Origin: Lepas anatifera
Lineage: Eukaryota; Arthropoda; Thecostraca; Lepadidae
Assembly (NCBI GenBank): GCA_034440635.1
Contig: JAOTON010002234.1
Coordinates: 845,001 to 909,000, forward strand
DNA length: 64,000 nt
Reading direction: 5' to 3'
Shown: in pieces, positions 29,568 through 39,900 of the stretch
Numbering within the stretch: the stretch's first letter is position 1
Layout of the letters: the number at the start of each line of letters is the position of its first letter
Notes under the pieces: model-generated
Seen by the model: only the letters and a program-made list of their open reading frames with translations
Databases searched by the model: none
What the model was told of the DNA's origin: nothing
Program-made: the position numbers and the translations under genes

Positions 29568-31079
29568 CAGGTATCATAGCAGGACGGCGCAACCCGGCAA
29601 ACTGCCTGAAACGGTAGCACACGTGACTACCTTCGAGCGGGCAAATTTCACAATTATAACAACTCCGTGCATCTTCATTGGGCCGTTAAAAATACATAGA
29701 AAAGGGTGACATCTCATACGAAAAAGCAGCATCTCATTGAGAGTACAAGTCCATCAGGATGTTCAACATCAGAGACCCTCCGATCAGCACAAGGTCTCAC
29801 CCAGGCGGGCAGCAGTGCTGCTTTGTTTGACACAAGAGCCAAATGAGCCAATCGAGTGGGTGTGTGCGAATGGTCAATAAGAAACGTTTTCCATAGTACT
29901 GGGGTGGTTAAGACGAAGAAGTATAGAGGGGCAAGCAGAAATGGGGCAAGGCACCGAGGCCTGAATGCGACAGCGCCAGCACGCATCGCACCATTCATCA
30001 TAGCTGAAGTGACGCTCGCTCCATAGACACATTACCTGTCCAAAGGCGCGGTCAGCTGTGACTTCACCACGTGCCGAATGCTCGTAATTTTCAGCGCATT
30101 GAGCTCCTGCATCCCAACTTATCTGACCTAGTAGAGTGTGCTTAACCACGAACAATCAATGTAACATTCGGCGCACTCCGTCCTCCTCACTAAAAGTGAA
30201 TCCGTGTGTCTCTTGACCCAACACTCCGTAAGATACGACATAAGAACGCCTGACCTGAATCTGTACAGAATCGTTGTACCATCACTGCGTGCACCCAACA
30301 ATTTCGACTGCACCGCGGGCACGCCTCCCTGACATCACCACCGCTTCTTAGATACTATACGGATAATAGACCGATATGATACTGATACCGACACAGACCG
30401 TGAAACCCGAAAATTATGAGTATTTGTGGCTTGTGCCATGTCTGTCGTGCGCGAATGTTTGAAAACTGCTGCAGTAAAACCAAAATTATGTGACTTTTGA
30501 TAGGACATGGGTTAAATGTTAAATGATGATGAACATTTAGTCCAATGGTGCATGAAATGAAGGATTGGCCAGCTCCCGCCAGAGGTGCCACGGTGCGCGA
30601 GTGCGTAACCCCGTGTTTGCGCGGACTCTGGCCTGTTTGTAGCAGGTCTGGCGTGTGCGATCTGGCTGTTTCCCTTCCGATCTGGAGCTTGCAATGTTTA
30701 TGGACGATGTCCGCGCGATTGCACACCACTGCTGCGCCCTCGTCCAAGACTATGAGATGAGGGCAAAATACGGTGACATAACACGGTGTACAGCGAGCAC
30801 GGCCGGAGAGCATACACACTGTGTACATGAAAATATTTTACACAAACGGCGCACCTGCGACAATCACTCCCGCGCTAAATGTATAGCTTAGGGACTGCGG
30901 CGAGCTTCAACCACACGTTTTGTGTACGGTATGTCCACGGAGCTTACACAAGGTCCAACGTCACGGCGCAGATGGGTGGAGCCTAGGTAGCCTGAGGCAT
31001 GTTTATGTCCACACTGTACACAGGTGCCGTGAACAGGGCAAGGGTTTCGTTGGGGGAATCCCTTTGTTATCTTTGTGGT
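29568..31079. other. Upstream flank of syntaxin-5, no gene recognised
   Basis: About 1.5 kb that should contain the syntaxin-5 promoter and 5' UTR. I could not place a core promoter by eye. Open frames on both strands lack recognisable motifs. Confidence 0.5.
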
Positions 31080-32114
31080 TTAACCCGCGCCCCACTGGAG
31101 GTCCCGCGCCACCTTCGCCCCACCGGGGGGCAACGATGGCCCCCTCTAACTCCGAAAATATGGGCGTTAGCGCAAATCTGCAAAGTGCAATAGAAAGCTC
31201 GCGTGAATTCAGTAAGAAATTACTTCACATGTTTTAGTGCTCAGGTCAATGGTTTGACCTCCAGAGGTCAAATTAGTTCAAGATCGGCGATTTTCACTCA
31301 AATATGCAATGCCTTAAGCAAACTGGGCATAACTCTTATGCTATTAGAGCTATTGAGGTCTGGTAATGTACATTTGATAAGAAAATTGTCAGTACTTTTT
31401 ACGCTATGTGAAACGTAAAGACCTCCCGCCAGTGGTTTGACCTCCAGAGGTCACCTCGTGACCTAAGATGACCTGAGGTCACAAAAGGTCAGAAAGTGAC
31501 CTTGCCGTATATCAAATGAAAGCCAATGACGAGACAAACACGATGGTGTTTGTTTCAGCGCTCTAGCTTATACAGGTCAAAAGTTATTGTCAAAATACTG
31601 TTTTTGACCCCTGGTGACCTTGGATGACCTTGGAGAGGTCAAAAGGGCAAATATGGCCCCTGGAATCCGTGAAAGGGTGTCCAAGAACGCTTCTCTGATC
31701 AAGCTGAGCATTTTCAATCGCTTTTGTGACTTTTAGATCATAAGACAGCTTTTCCCCATGCTTTTTCAATTGGAGAGGTCACCTCGTGACCTGACCTCAG
31801 GGCACGAAATCGAAAAATCCCGGATATACACCTTGTAGACCCCGGAGGAGCCATAAAGTGTAGGAAGTTTCAAATCGATCAACTTTCGAAGTGTAGCTCT
31901 TACAGAGCTCTAAAATTGAAGTGAGGTGACCTTGGTTGACCTCGTCTGGTGACCTGACCTTGTGTGACCCGGGGTAAAAAATTTCAGGGATGGTGGCCAA
32001 ATAATGCAGTGAGAGATAGAGCCCTCAACCGCGGTGCTGCGCCTCTTCGTTTTTCTGCTATCCCGGAAAAACCTTAGGGGGCCATCGATGGCCCCCGGGT
32101 GGGGCGAGGGTTAA
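31080..32114 (+). mobile_element. TTAA-bounded AGGTCA-rich MITE, subfamily A, copy 2
   Basis: The 1.03-kb copy runs from TTAACCCGCGCCCCACTGG to GGGGCGAGGGTTAA. It matches the copies at 557 (inverted) and 52293 along its whole length. At the right end the subterminal palindrome GGGGGCCATCGATGGCCCCC is intact (about 32078-32097); the left copy of it has degraded to GGGGGGCAACGATGGCCCCC. The interior has many AGGTCA/TGACCT motifs, often as spaced pairs. It has no coding capacity. Confidence 0.9.
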
Positions 32115-32631
32115 AGGGTAATTGACTTAGCCTCCATGGCCAACATGTGATCCGGATCGGACCGCCCCAAGCATCTTAACACAGACTGTGTTATAGTTTG
32201 TAATAACTCACCTTTACCTACAATGGTTTATTATTCCTCTAAACAAAATTCAGAACACGATTCAAACTTAATTCGTTGTGGTGGCTTACCAATGTGGCGA
32301 TGGCTTAGTTTTCATGAAAAAAGTGCAAGCAGGACCAGGCATTGGATTAGGACACACTGTGGAACCATCGAGTCCCTTAAGTGCTATTTTGCCAGCATTA
32401 TAGCCTATTCTGTGCTATGGTGACTTAGGTCCCATGCACAATTTCAATCCTGATCGGACGGTGTATCCGGGTACAATTACAATCATGATGGAGCTTTTGC
32501 GAGTGGAAACCGGGTTTAAATCCGATTCTCGTTGATGTGCATGTAACAAGATCTACGAATACTTGGAAGCCACTCAATACAGGTTATTTGAAAACTGACA
32601 CCGACAGTCAGTGACAGTTAAGGAGGGATCA

Positions 32632-33467
32632 TTAACACGCGCATTGACGGGGGTCTGAGCCACCTTCGCATTGACGGGGGCGGGTACCCGCCCCTAAGAT
32701 CTCGAGAACCACGGTAGGTAGCGAAAAACGGTAAACGGCGTTGGGCTGCCCATCCAATTCTACGTCGAAAACATTTGAGCCATTTTTTGTCAGGTCACAT
32801 TTAAGGTCACGAGAGGTCAAAACATGCCCGTCATAGGGAAAACATGTAAATTCAGTTTTTCGGCCATTACATCTGAACAAGCTAAGATAGAGCAAAACGA
32901 CTTGAACCATATGAATCCTCTTAGCAAGCCGAAATGAATGATATATAGTTTGACCTTGCTAGGTCAAATCAAGGATTTGATCTGACCTGAGGTCAGGTCA
33001 GGGTCAAATTATATAAAATGCATATGTTTAGAACCGCAAAGCCCAGGCGATTCTAATGCAGCTAAAATAAATGCTCTATCACCATCCGTTACTGAGTTAT
33101 TCCGTAAAAACCATTTTCCCATGTATTTCCAATGCAGAGGTCATGCCTCCTACCTGACCTTAGGTCATCGATATCAAAATACCAGAACATACTTTAGAGA
33201 ACTCGGTGGGGCCATTATGTGATATGAGTTTCAATCGGATAAGTTCACCCTGCTCCGACTTATGCTATCTTAAACTTTTTAGGTTGGGTCACTTGACCTG
33301 TCCTGGTGACCTGACCTGAGATGACCTAACCTTAAAATTTTCACAGAAGTTGTAAAAATGATGAGGGAAAGGTATACCAAGTACGGCGGCGCTACGCGCC
33401 GCCGTTTTTTACTGTCTCCGAAAAACCCGAGGGGGCGGGTACCCGCCCCCGTCAATGCGCGTGTTAA
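32632..33467 (+). mobile_element. TTAA-bounded AGGTCA-rich MITE, subfamily C
   Basis: This 836-bp element has identical 22-bp terminal inverted repeats that begin TTAACACGCGCATTGACGGG. Next to each is a subterminal palindrome, perfect at the right end (GGGGGCGGGTACCCGCCCCC) and one base short at the left. The left end repeats CGCATTGACGGGGG after a spacer ending GAGCCACCTT, the same layout as subfamilies A and B. The interior is AGGTCA-rich. The perfect ends suggest this is one of the youngest insertions in the window. Confidence 0.92.
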
Positions 33468-35371
33468 CTTCACTGTGGGAGCTGCAACTGGCAGAGGAAA
33501 GCTTGGAAGAAATAAGAATCTAGCAGCTACAGCTGTGTATTGCTTTTTTAGGATTTAGTTTCTGGTGAGATATAAAAGGGTCTTTTTCAGATATTTTAAA
33601 TCTATTTGATGATTTTTTCAACAGATGGTATAACACTGTATTAATAAAAGAATTATAAAAACAAAAATGCATAAAGAATCATCTAAAAGATTATAAACAT
33701 AAAAAGAACCTTTTTACACCTTACAAGAAACTATATCTTGGAAAACCCAAAACATTGATTCAATATTAGCTCTAGAAAAAATAAAGTCCTACATATGCAT
33801 AGAAATTCTGCTCACCGGCCCACCAGAATCGATTGGTGATGAAATGTGCAAAGTATGGCATTTTCGACGAGATCTCGTCAGTGCGAGCGACTTTCGAGAC
33901 AGGAGCAAGTGGTGCGAATTTTAGTAACCTGGTGCGAATTTCCGAGACTGGTGCGAGCGAGGGACCGTTGAAAACCAACAAAATCATGTAGGAGGAGGGA
34001 AAAATTGACTAAAAATAAGCAGCCTCAAAACAATTGCAGCCGATTAAGCTAAGTGCGCCAATTTTGCTGCCAACTACAAAGTTTTAAAAGTAAATTTTGC
34101 ATAGTGACAGGTAGATTTGAGGTATGTGGTTGGTCCAAATTAAAAAGACAGCAGTTTTAAAGGGTTTTATAACTTTTAGTTGACTTTTGGTAGAAAGTGA
34201 GTTTTGTGTCATTCCGCACGGAATGCTCGGAATCGAAAAAGTGGTTCTGCTCAAGATGTTGGCGCGCATGGATGGAGTTTGTAGCAGTAAGTCCGTGGAC
34301 CTTTCAATATCTTATTAGGTCCACAATATGCTTTTAAGCATAATCAGCACCTTATAATAAAACCTAGCTGAATGTAAATGAAATATTTCCACGCACACAA
34401 GTCAAGAAAAAGAATGACACTGTTGCACCTCGCCATTAACGCCACATTCCTGCCTCGTTCAAGAGTGTTCTGCGGTTGGAATTCAGGGAAAATCATGACG
34501 TCACACTCCACAGGATTCCCGTCGGAATATTTCAAAGAACACAGCTTTAGTATTTCTGGCGGAAATAAAAAACTGTGTTGATGTGTTGGTGCCTGTGGGT
34601 GGGGGGAGTGAGCGGGGGGGGAAGGGCGAACACAGTCTGTAAAGACACAGGGTAGTATTGCATTCTGCAGGTACGGATGGGTGCATTTTTCCTTGGTTTA
34701 ATGCTGTTTCACACCAATGTGGACCGGTGCAAATTTTAAGTGGCTGATGGTGCGAACTTGTGAATTCTAGATTGCTGGTATTGCTTGTCTGGCCTGCTGC
34801 CATACTTTGCAGACTGGGGAGAAAAAGGATTGCATTTTCATTTTGAATTTGAATTCAAGACATAATTACAAAACACACATTATATTTGTTCAACTGAGAA
34901 AATAGCATGCATACTGTCTTCTGAAACAGAGACTAACAGCATAAAAAATGTTCAAGTGTTTAACTTTTGTAGTGACATATCTTAACATTGTGTAACACAT
35001 CACTGATGTGCATCTTGGTGTCCTAACCAACAAGCACAGGATAGTGAAGATCAGACCTGCACACAGCAGCTACATATGATTTGATTAAGACACTGTTTTA
35101 GCCTATGACTTCACAGACTGTTTGTTATGTGTTTTATGGAATGAAATGTTTGACTGAAATAACTTCATGTGTCACTGTAAAGCACATGCACGGTGATGCT
35201 TGCAAAATAACCAAAACCATACCAAACAAAAGGCAAAATATCATTTTCCATTACCTACCATAATGAAAGACAGAATCATCATAATTGGTGATTTAGGGGT
35301 GCAGTAACAACAAATGTCATGTGGAAGAAAGACAATTGTTCTTACTTCATGATATTAAATTGCCAACTTAC
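33468..35371. other. Intergenic or intronic AT-rich DNA
   Basis: About 1.9 kb without a confident feature. Near 33880-33960, GGTGCGAATTT-type phrases repeat a few times (again near 34725-34760), suggesting decayed short repeats. A - strand stretch at 34440-34535 reads like protein (NPVECDVMIFPEFQPQNTLE) but has no clear splice sites. Confidence 0.4.
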
Positions 35372-35598
35372 CCAGGAAGGTCATGTACTCGACTTCCTCA
35401 GAATTCCAAGTTCAAAACCATATGCTTCTTCAATAAATCTTATGAAGGTTGAGGTGGCTTCCCTGAGCACGTAGTCTGTCCGATCCACAATTTCAATTTG
35501 GTTCAACTTATTTCTTTTGATGACACCGCACAATGCCGCAACCAATACCATATGCACACAGCTGTCTAAATCCCATAGATTGTCCTGTACCGACGAAT
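35372..35598 (-). pseudogene. Exon-like block of an unidentified gene, frame broken
   Basis: On - a good acceptor (CTCTGTTTATTACAG) precedes 227 nt that end at a strong donor (CCTGG|GTAAGT). One frame is open for 79 codons and looks like a folded protein: DLDSCVHMVLVAALCGVIKR, NKLNQIEIVDRTDYVLREAT, then FIRFIEEAYGFELG. It then stops, while the adjacent frame reads SEEVEYMTFLG up to the donor. This suggests one exon with a single frameshift near 35400, or a decayed gene. I do not recognise the family and no neighbouring exon was found. Confidence 0.4.
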
Positions 35599-36126
35599 CT
35601 GTAATAAACAGAGTATGCAGGCACCAAAAACACTAGGATAAATTATTTATAATGTATTTTATACTGCCTCAACCCCCAGTACTCATAAAAACATAAGTTA
35701 AAGTTACAAACGGCCCAACCAGCTATATAAGAACAACGCCACACACAAAGTGCCTCTTGATCTAAATTTTCGGAATATACCAGCCAAAATTGCCAAAATT
35801 CCCAAACACGTCACACACAAACAAAAACAAGAAGAATACTGCCATATTCCTCTCTTCTATAAAGTTTTTGACGCATGGATGGCATTGACAACCAGAGCCA
35901 CCAATCCGAAGACGCCTTTTCTATGACGCAACTCTGGCAATACAGTTTTCTTTACCCTTGGGGTTCCGGGTTGTTACTCTCTGCTTGCAAGTCACCTCGC
36001 CTTGGTATCAAAAAGGTTATGCCTTACTTGCTGCAGTCATGTCACTGCCGCATGGGTATATAACGTCACCTAGGGAATTCATTTGATGGCAAACCTTAAG
36101 CAGAGTAATCTAAGGGTATTTCAAGG
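35599..36126. other. AT-rich DNA, no feature recognised
   Basis: About 0.5 kb upstream (on -) of the exon-like block. Nothing could be supported. Confidence 0.5.
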
Positions 36127-36843
36127 AGAGGGTGCAGGGGCGTAGCCAAGGGGGAGGGGTGGCATGGACAGCTTCCCCACCCTGGGGGCCCGAAAGGCCC
36201 CCTGAGGACACGATTCTGTAGTAGCAGGGTCATTTTTACCCATCAGGGCCCTTTTAGCGTTGTCGCAGGTGCCCATTTCGGGGTGCCCTCCCCTTGAGCG
36301 AAATCCTGGGCCCTGATCGGCATCTAAGAATATTCTTAGGCTTAGACGCGTCATAATCGACGTCATGAACAGTGACGTCATCGGTGTAACGCCAGTCTTA
36401 GCATCAGGTGGCAGGCAAGTCGATTTGTTAGTTCATATTCTTAGCACTAGAGGGCAGCTGGGACGCCCTTGTAGTGTTTACGCGTTTTTCTACCTTTAAA
36501 CGGTGAGTAAAAGGTACATACATCGCTATCCACGACTGTGAACCACTCGCACCAGATTGCCGCACCGCAAAACGCAACTTGCTCTAATCATCCCATGTGC
36601 GCCAGATATGCCGATATTTCAGTCTGCGCGCAGTCACTATTTTCTGTCTTAGCTGGCAAGTAAGACAGTCTTAGTGCTGACGTCATACTTTTGTGACGTC
36701 ATGTACGAGCTAACGCCAGTCTTATCGCTAGGTGGCTAGCTGGGTGGCGTGAGACGTACTGCGCATGCTCTGTCGTAGCTAAGACAGTCTTAGCTAAGAA
36801 TCTTAGTTGCCGATCAGGGCCCTGGCTAAGCCCTGAGAGGGTG
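36127..36843. mobile_element. hAT-type MITE with 8-bp target duplication, interrupted by a nested element
   Basis: The element at 36135-36835 starts CAGGGGCGTAGCCAAGGG and ends CCCTGGCTAAGCCCTG. It is flanked by a perfect AGAGGGTG duplication (36127-36134 and 36836-36843). Its ends resemble those of the intronic copy at 12255. About 500 bp of its length is a second insertion (36314-36816), so the original element was about 190 bp. No transposase is encoded. Confidence 0.93.
36308..36822. mobile_element. Nested MITE (503 bp) inside the hAT element
   Basis: The element at 36314-36816 begins TGATCGGCATCTAAGAATAT and ends in TAAGAATCTTAGTTGCCGATCA, an inverted repeat of about 16 bp. It is flanked by GGGCCC on both sides (36308-36313, 36817-36822), a possible 6-bp target duplication, although the palindromic hexamer leaves some ambiguity. 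The interior repeats an AACGCCAGTCTTA...GGTGGC block and contains several GTGACGTCA motifs. The superfamily is undetermined. Confidence 0.8.
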
Positions 36844-36952
36844 CAACTAAAGGTGCCAATTTTAGTCAAGTGCAACAGGGGAGACGTGTCTGTTCTGGAG
36901 CAAGGCAGCATATGATGTCATATGATACACTCCTTCTGCCTCTCTTCCCTCA

Positions 36953-39900
36953 ACATAATTACGTCCATGAAGTTAGCGACGGATTCGCATTCGGATTCAG
37001 CGACGGATTCGCCCGAAATGGCGTCTCCTGCGATTTCGCTCAAATTCACACCATAAGCTCCCCGTGCCCTCAGCAACTCACCCCTAAAGTGATTTTCTGT
37101 CACATTCACCCGTTCACCCGCTAGAGGTGAAAAGGTGAAATCTTCCTAACCAGCGTCTTTAGCGTCGGATTCAGCGACGGATTCGCCCGAGATGGCGTCT
37201 CCTCCGATTTCGCTCAAATTCACACTATTGGCTCCCCGTGCCCTCAGCAACTCACAGCTAAAGTGATTTTCCGTCACAATCTCCTGTTCACCCGCTAGAG
37301 GTGAAAAGGTGAAATTCAAGCGAACCGGCATCTTCAGCGTCCGATTCAGCGACGGATTCGCCCGAAATGACGTCTCCTGTGATTTCGCTCAAATTCACAC
37401 CATAGGCTCCCTGTGCCCTCAGCAACTCACCCCTAAAGTGATTTTCTGTCACATTCACCCGTTCACCCGCTAGAGGTAAAAGGTGAAATTCACCCAAAAC
37501 GGCGTCTCCTGCAATTTCACTCAAATTCACACCATAGGCTCCCCGTGCCTCAGCAACTCATCCCTAAAGTGATGTTCTGTCACATTCACCCGTTCACCCG
37601 CTAGAGGTGAAAAAGTGAAATTCACCCGAAACGGCGTCTCCTGCGATTTCGCTCACATTCACACCATAGGCTCCCCGTGCCCTCAGCAACTCACCCCTAA
37701 AGTGATTTTCTGTCACAATCTCCCGTTCACCCGCTAGAGGTGAAAAGGTGAAATTCAAGCGAACCGGCATCTTCAGCGTCGGATTCAGCGACGGATTCGC
37801 CCGAAATGGCGTCTCCTGCAATTTCACTCAAATTCACACCATAGGCTCCCCGTGCCTCAGCAACTCACCCCGAAAGTGATTTTCTGTCACATTCACCCGT
37901 TCACCCGCTAGAGGTGAAAAAGTGAAATTCACCCGAAACGGCGTCTCCTGCGATTTCGCTCAAATTCACACCATAGGCTCCCCATGCCCTCAGCAACTCA
38001 CCCCTAAAGTGATTTTCTGTCACATTCACCCGTTCACCCGCTAGAGGTGAAAAAGTGAAATTCACCCGAAACGGCGTCTCCTGCGATTTCGCTCACATTC
38101 ACACCATAGGCTCCCCGTGCCCTCAGCAACTCACCCCTAAAGTGATTTTCTGTCACATTCACCCGTTCACCCGCTAGAGGTGAAAAGGTGAAATTTTCCT
38201 AACCAGCGTCTTTAGCGTCGGATTCAGCGACGGATTCGCCCGAAATGGCGTCTCCTGCGATTTCGCTCAAATTCACACCATAGGCTCCCTGTGCCCTCAG
38301 CAACTCACCCCTAAAGTGATTTTCTGTCACATTCACCCGTTCACCCGCTAGAGGTGAAAAGGTGAAATTCAACCAAAACCCGGGTGAGTGTGACGGAAAA
38401 TCAATTTAGGGGTGAGTTTCTGAGTGCACGGGGAGCCAATGGTGTGAATTTGAGCGAAATCGCAGGAGACGCCACTTTGGGTGAATTTCACTTTTTCACC
38501 TCTAGCGGGTGAACGGGTGAATGTGACAGAAAATCACTTTAGGGGTGAGTTGCTGAGAGCACGGGGAGCCTATGGTGTGAATTTGAGCGAAATCGGAGGA
38601 GACGCCATTTCGGGCGAATCCGTCGCTGGATCCGACGCTAAAGACGCTGGTTAGGAAAATTTCACCTTTTCACCTCTAGCGGGTGAACGGGTGAATGTGA
38701 CAGAAAATCACTTTAGGGGTGAGTTCTGAGGGCACGGGGAGCCTATGGTGTGAATTTGAGCGAAATCACAGGAGACGCCGTTTCGGGTGAATTTCACTTT
38801 TTCACCTCTAGCGGGTGAACAGGTGAATGTGACAAAAAATCACTTTAGGGGTGAGTTGCTGAGGGCACGGGGAGCCTATGGTGTGCATTTGAGCGAAATC
38901 GCAGGAGACGCCATCTCGGGCGAATCCGTCGCTGAATCCGACGCTAAGGACGCTGGTTAGGAAAATTTCACCTTTTCACCTCTAGCGGGTAAACTGGTGA
39001 ATGTGACAGAAAATCACTTTAGGGGGTGAGTTGCTGAGGGCATGGGGAGCCTATGGTGTGAATTTGAGCGAAATCGCAGGAGACGCCGTTTCGGGTGAAT
39101 TTCACTTTTTCACCTCTAGCGGGTGAACGGGTGAATGGGACAGAAAATCACTTTAGGGGGTGAGTTGCTGAGGACACGGGGAGCCTATGGTGTGAATTTG
39201 AGCGAAATCGCAGGAGACGCCGTTTCGGGTGAATTTCACCTTTTCACCTCTAGCGGGTGAACGGGTGAATGTGACAGAAAATCACTTTAGGGGTGAGTTG
39301 CTGAGGGCACGGGGAGCCTATGGTGTGAATTTGAGCGAAATCGCAGGAGACGCCGTTTCGGGTGAATTTCACCTTTTCACCTCTAGCGGGTGAACGGGTG
39401 AATGTGACAGAAAATCACTTAAGGGGTGAGGTGCTGCGGGCACGGGGAGCCTATGGTGTGAATGTGAGCGAAATCACAGGAGACGCCGTTTCGGGTGAAT
39501 TTCACTTTTTCACCTCTAGCGGGTGAACGGGTGAATGTGACAGAAAATCACTTTAGGGGTGAGTTGCTGAGGGCACGGGGAGCCTATGGTGTGAATTTGA
39601 GCGAAATCGCAGGAGACGCCGTTTCGGGTGAATTTCACCTTTTCACCTCTAGCGGGTGAACGGGTGAATGTGACATAAAATCACTTTAGGGGTGAGTTGC
39701 TGAGGGCACGGGGATCCTATGGTGTGAATTTGAGCGAAATCGCAGGAGACGCCATTTCGGGCGAATGCGTCGCTGAATCCGACGCTGAAGATGCCGGTTC
39801 ACTTGAATTTCACCTTTTCACCTCTAGCGGGTGAACGGGAGATTGTGACGGAAAACCACTTTAGCTGTGAGTTGCTGAGGGCACGGGGAGCCAATAGTGT

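Noticed and set aside
31080..31240. An open frame ending SENMGVSANLQ...EFSKKLL, present in three places (also near 1428-1600 and 52290-52450), as a conserved small protein
   Set aside because: All three lie in copies of the same subfamily A element that are nearly identical at the DNA level, including non-coding parts. The frame has no independent sign of selection, and its start lies partly in flanking DNA.
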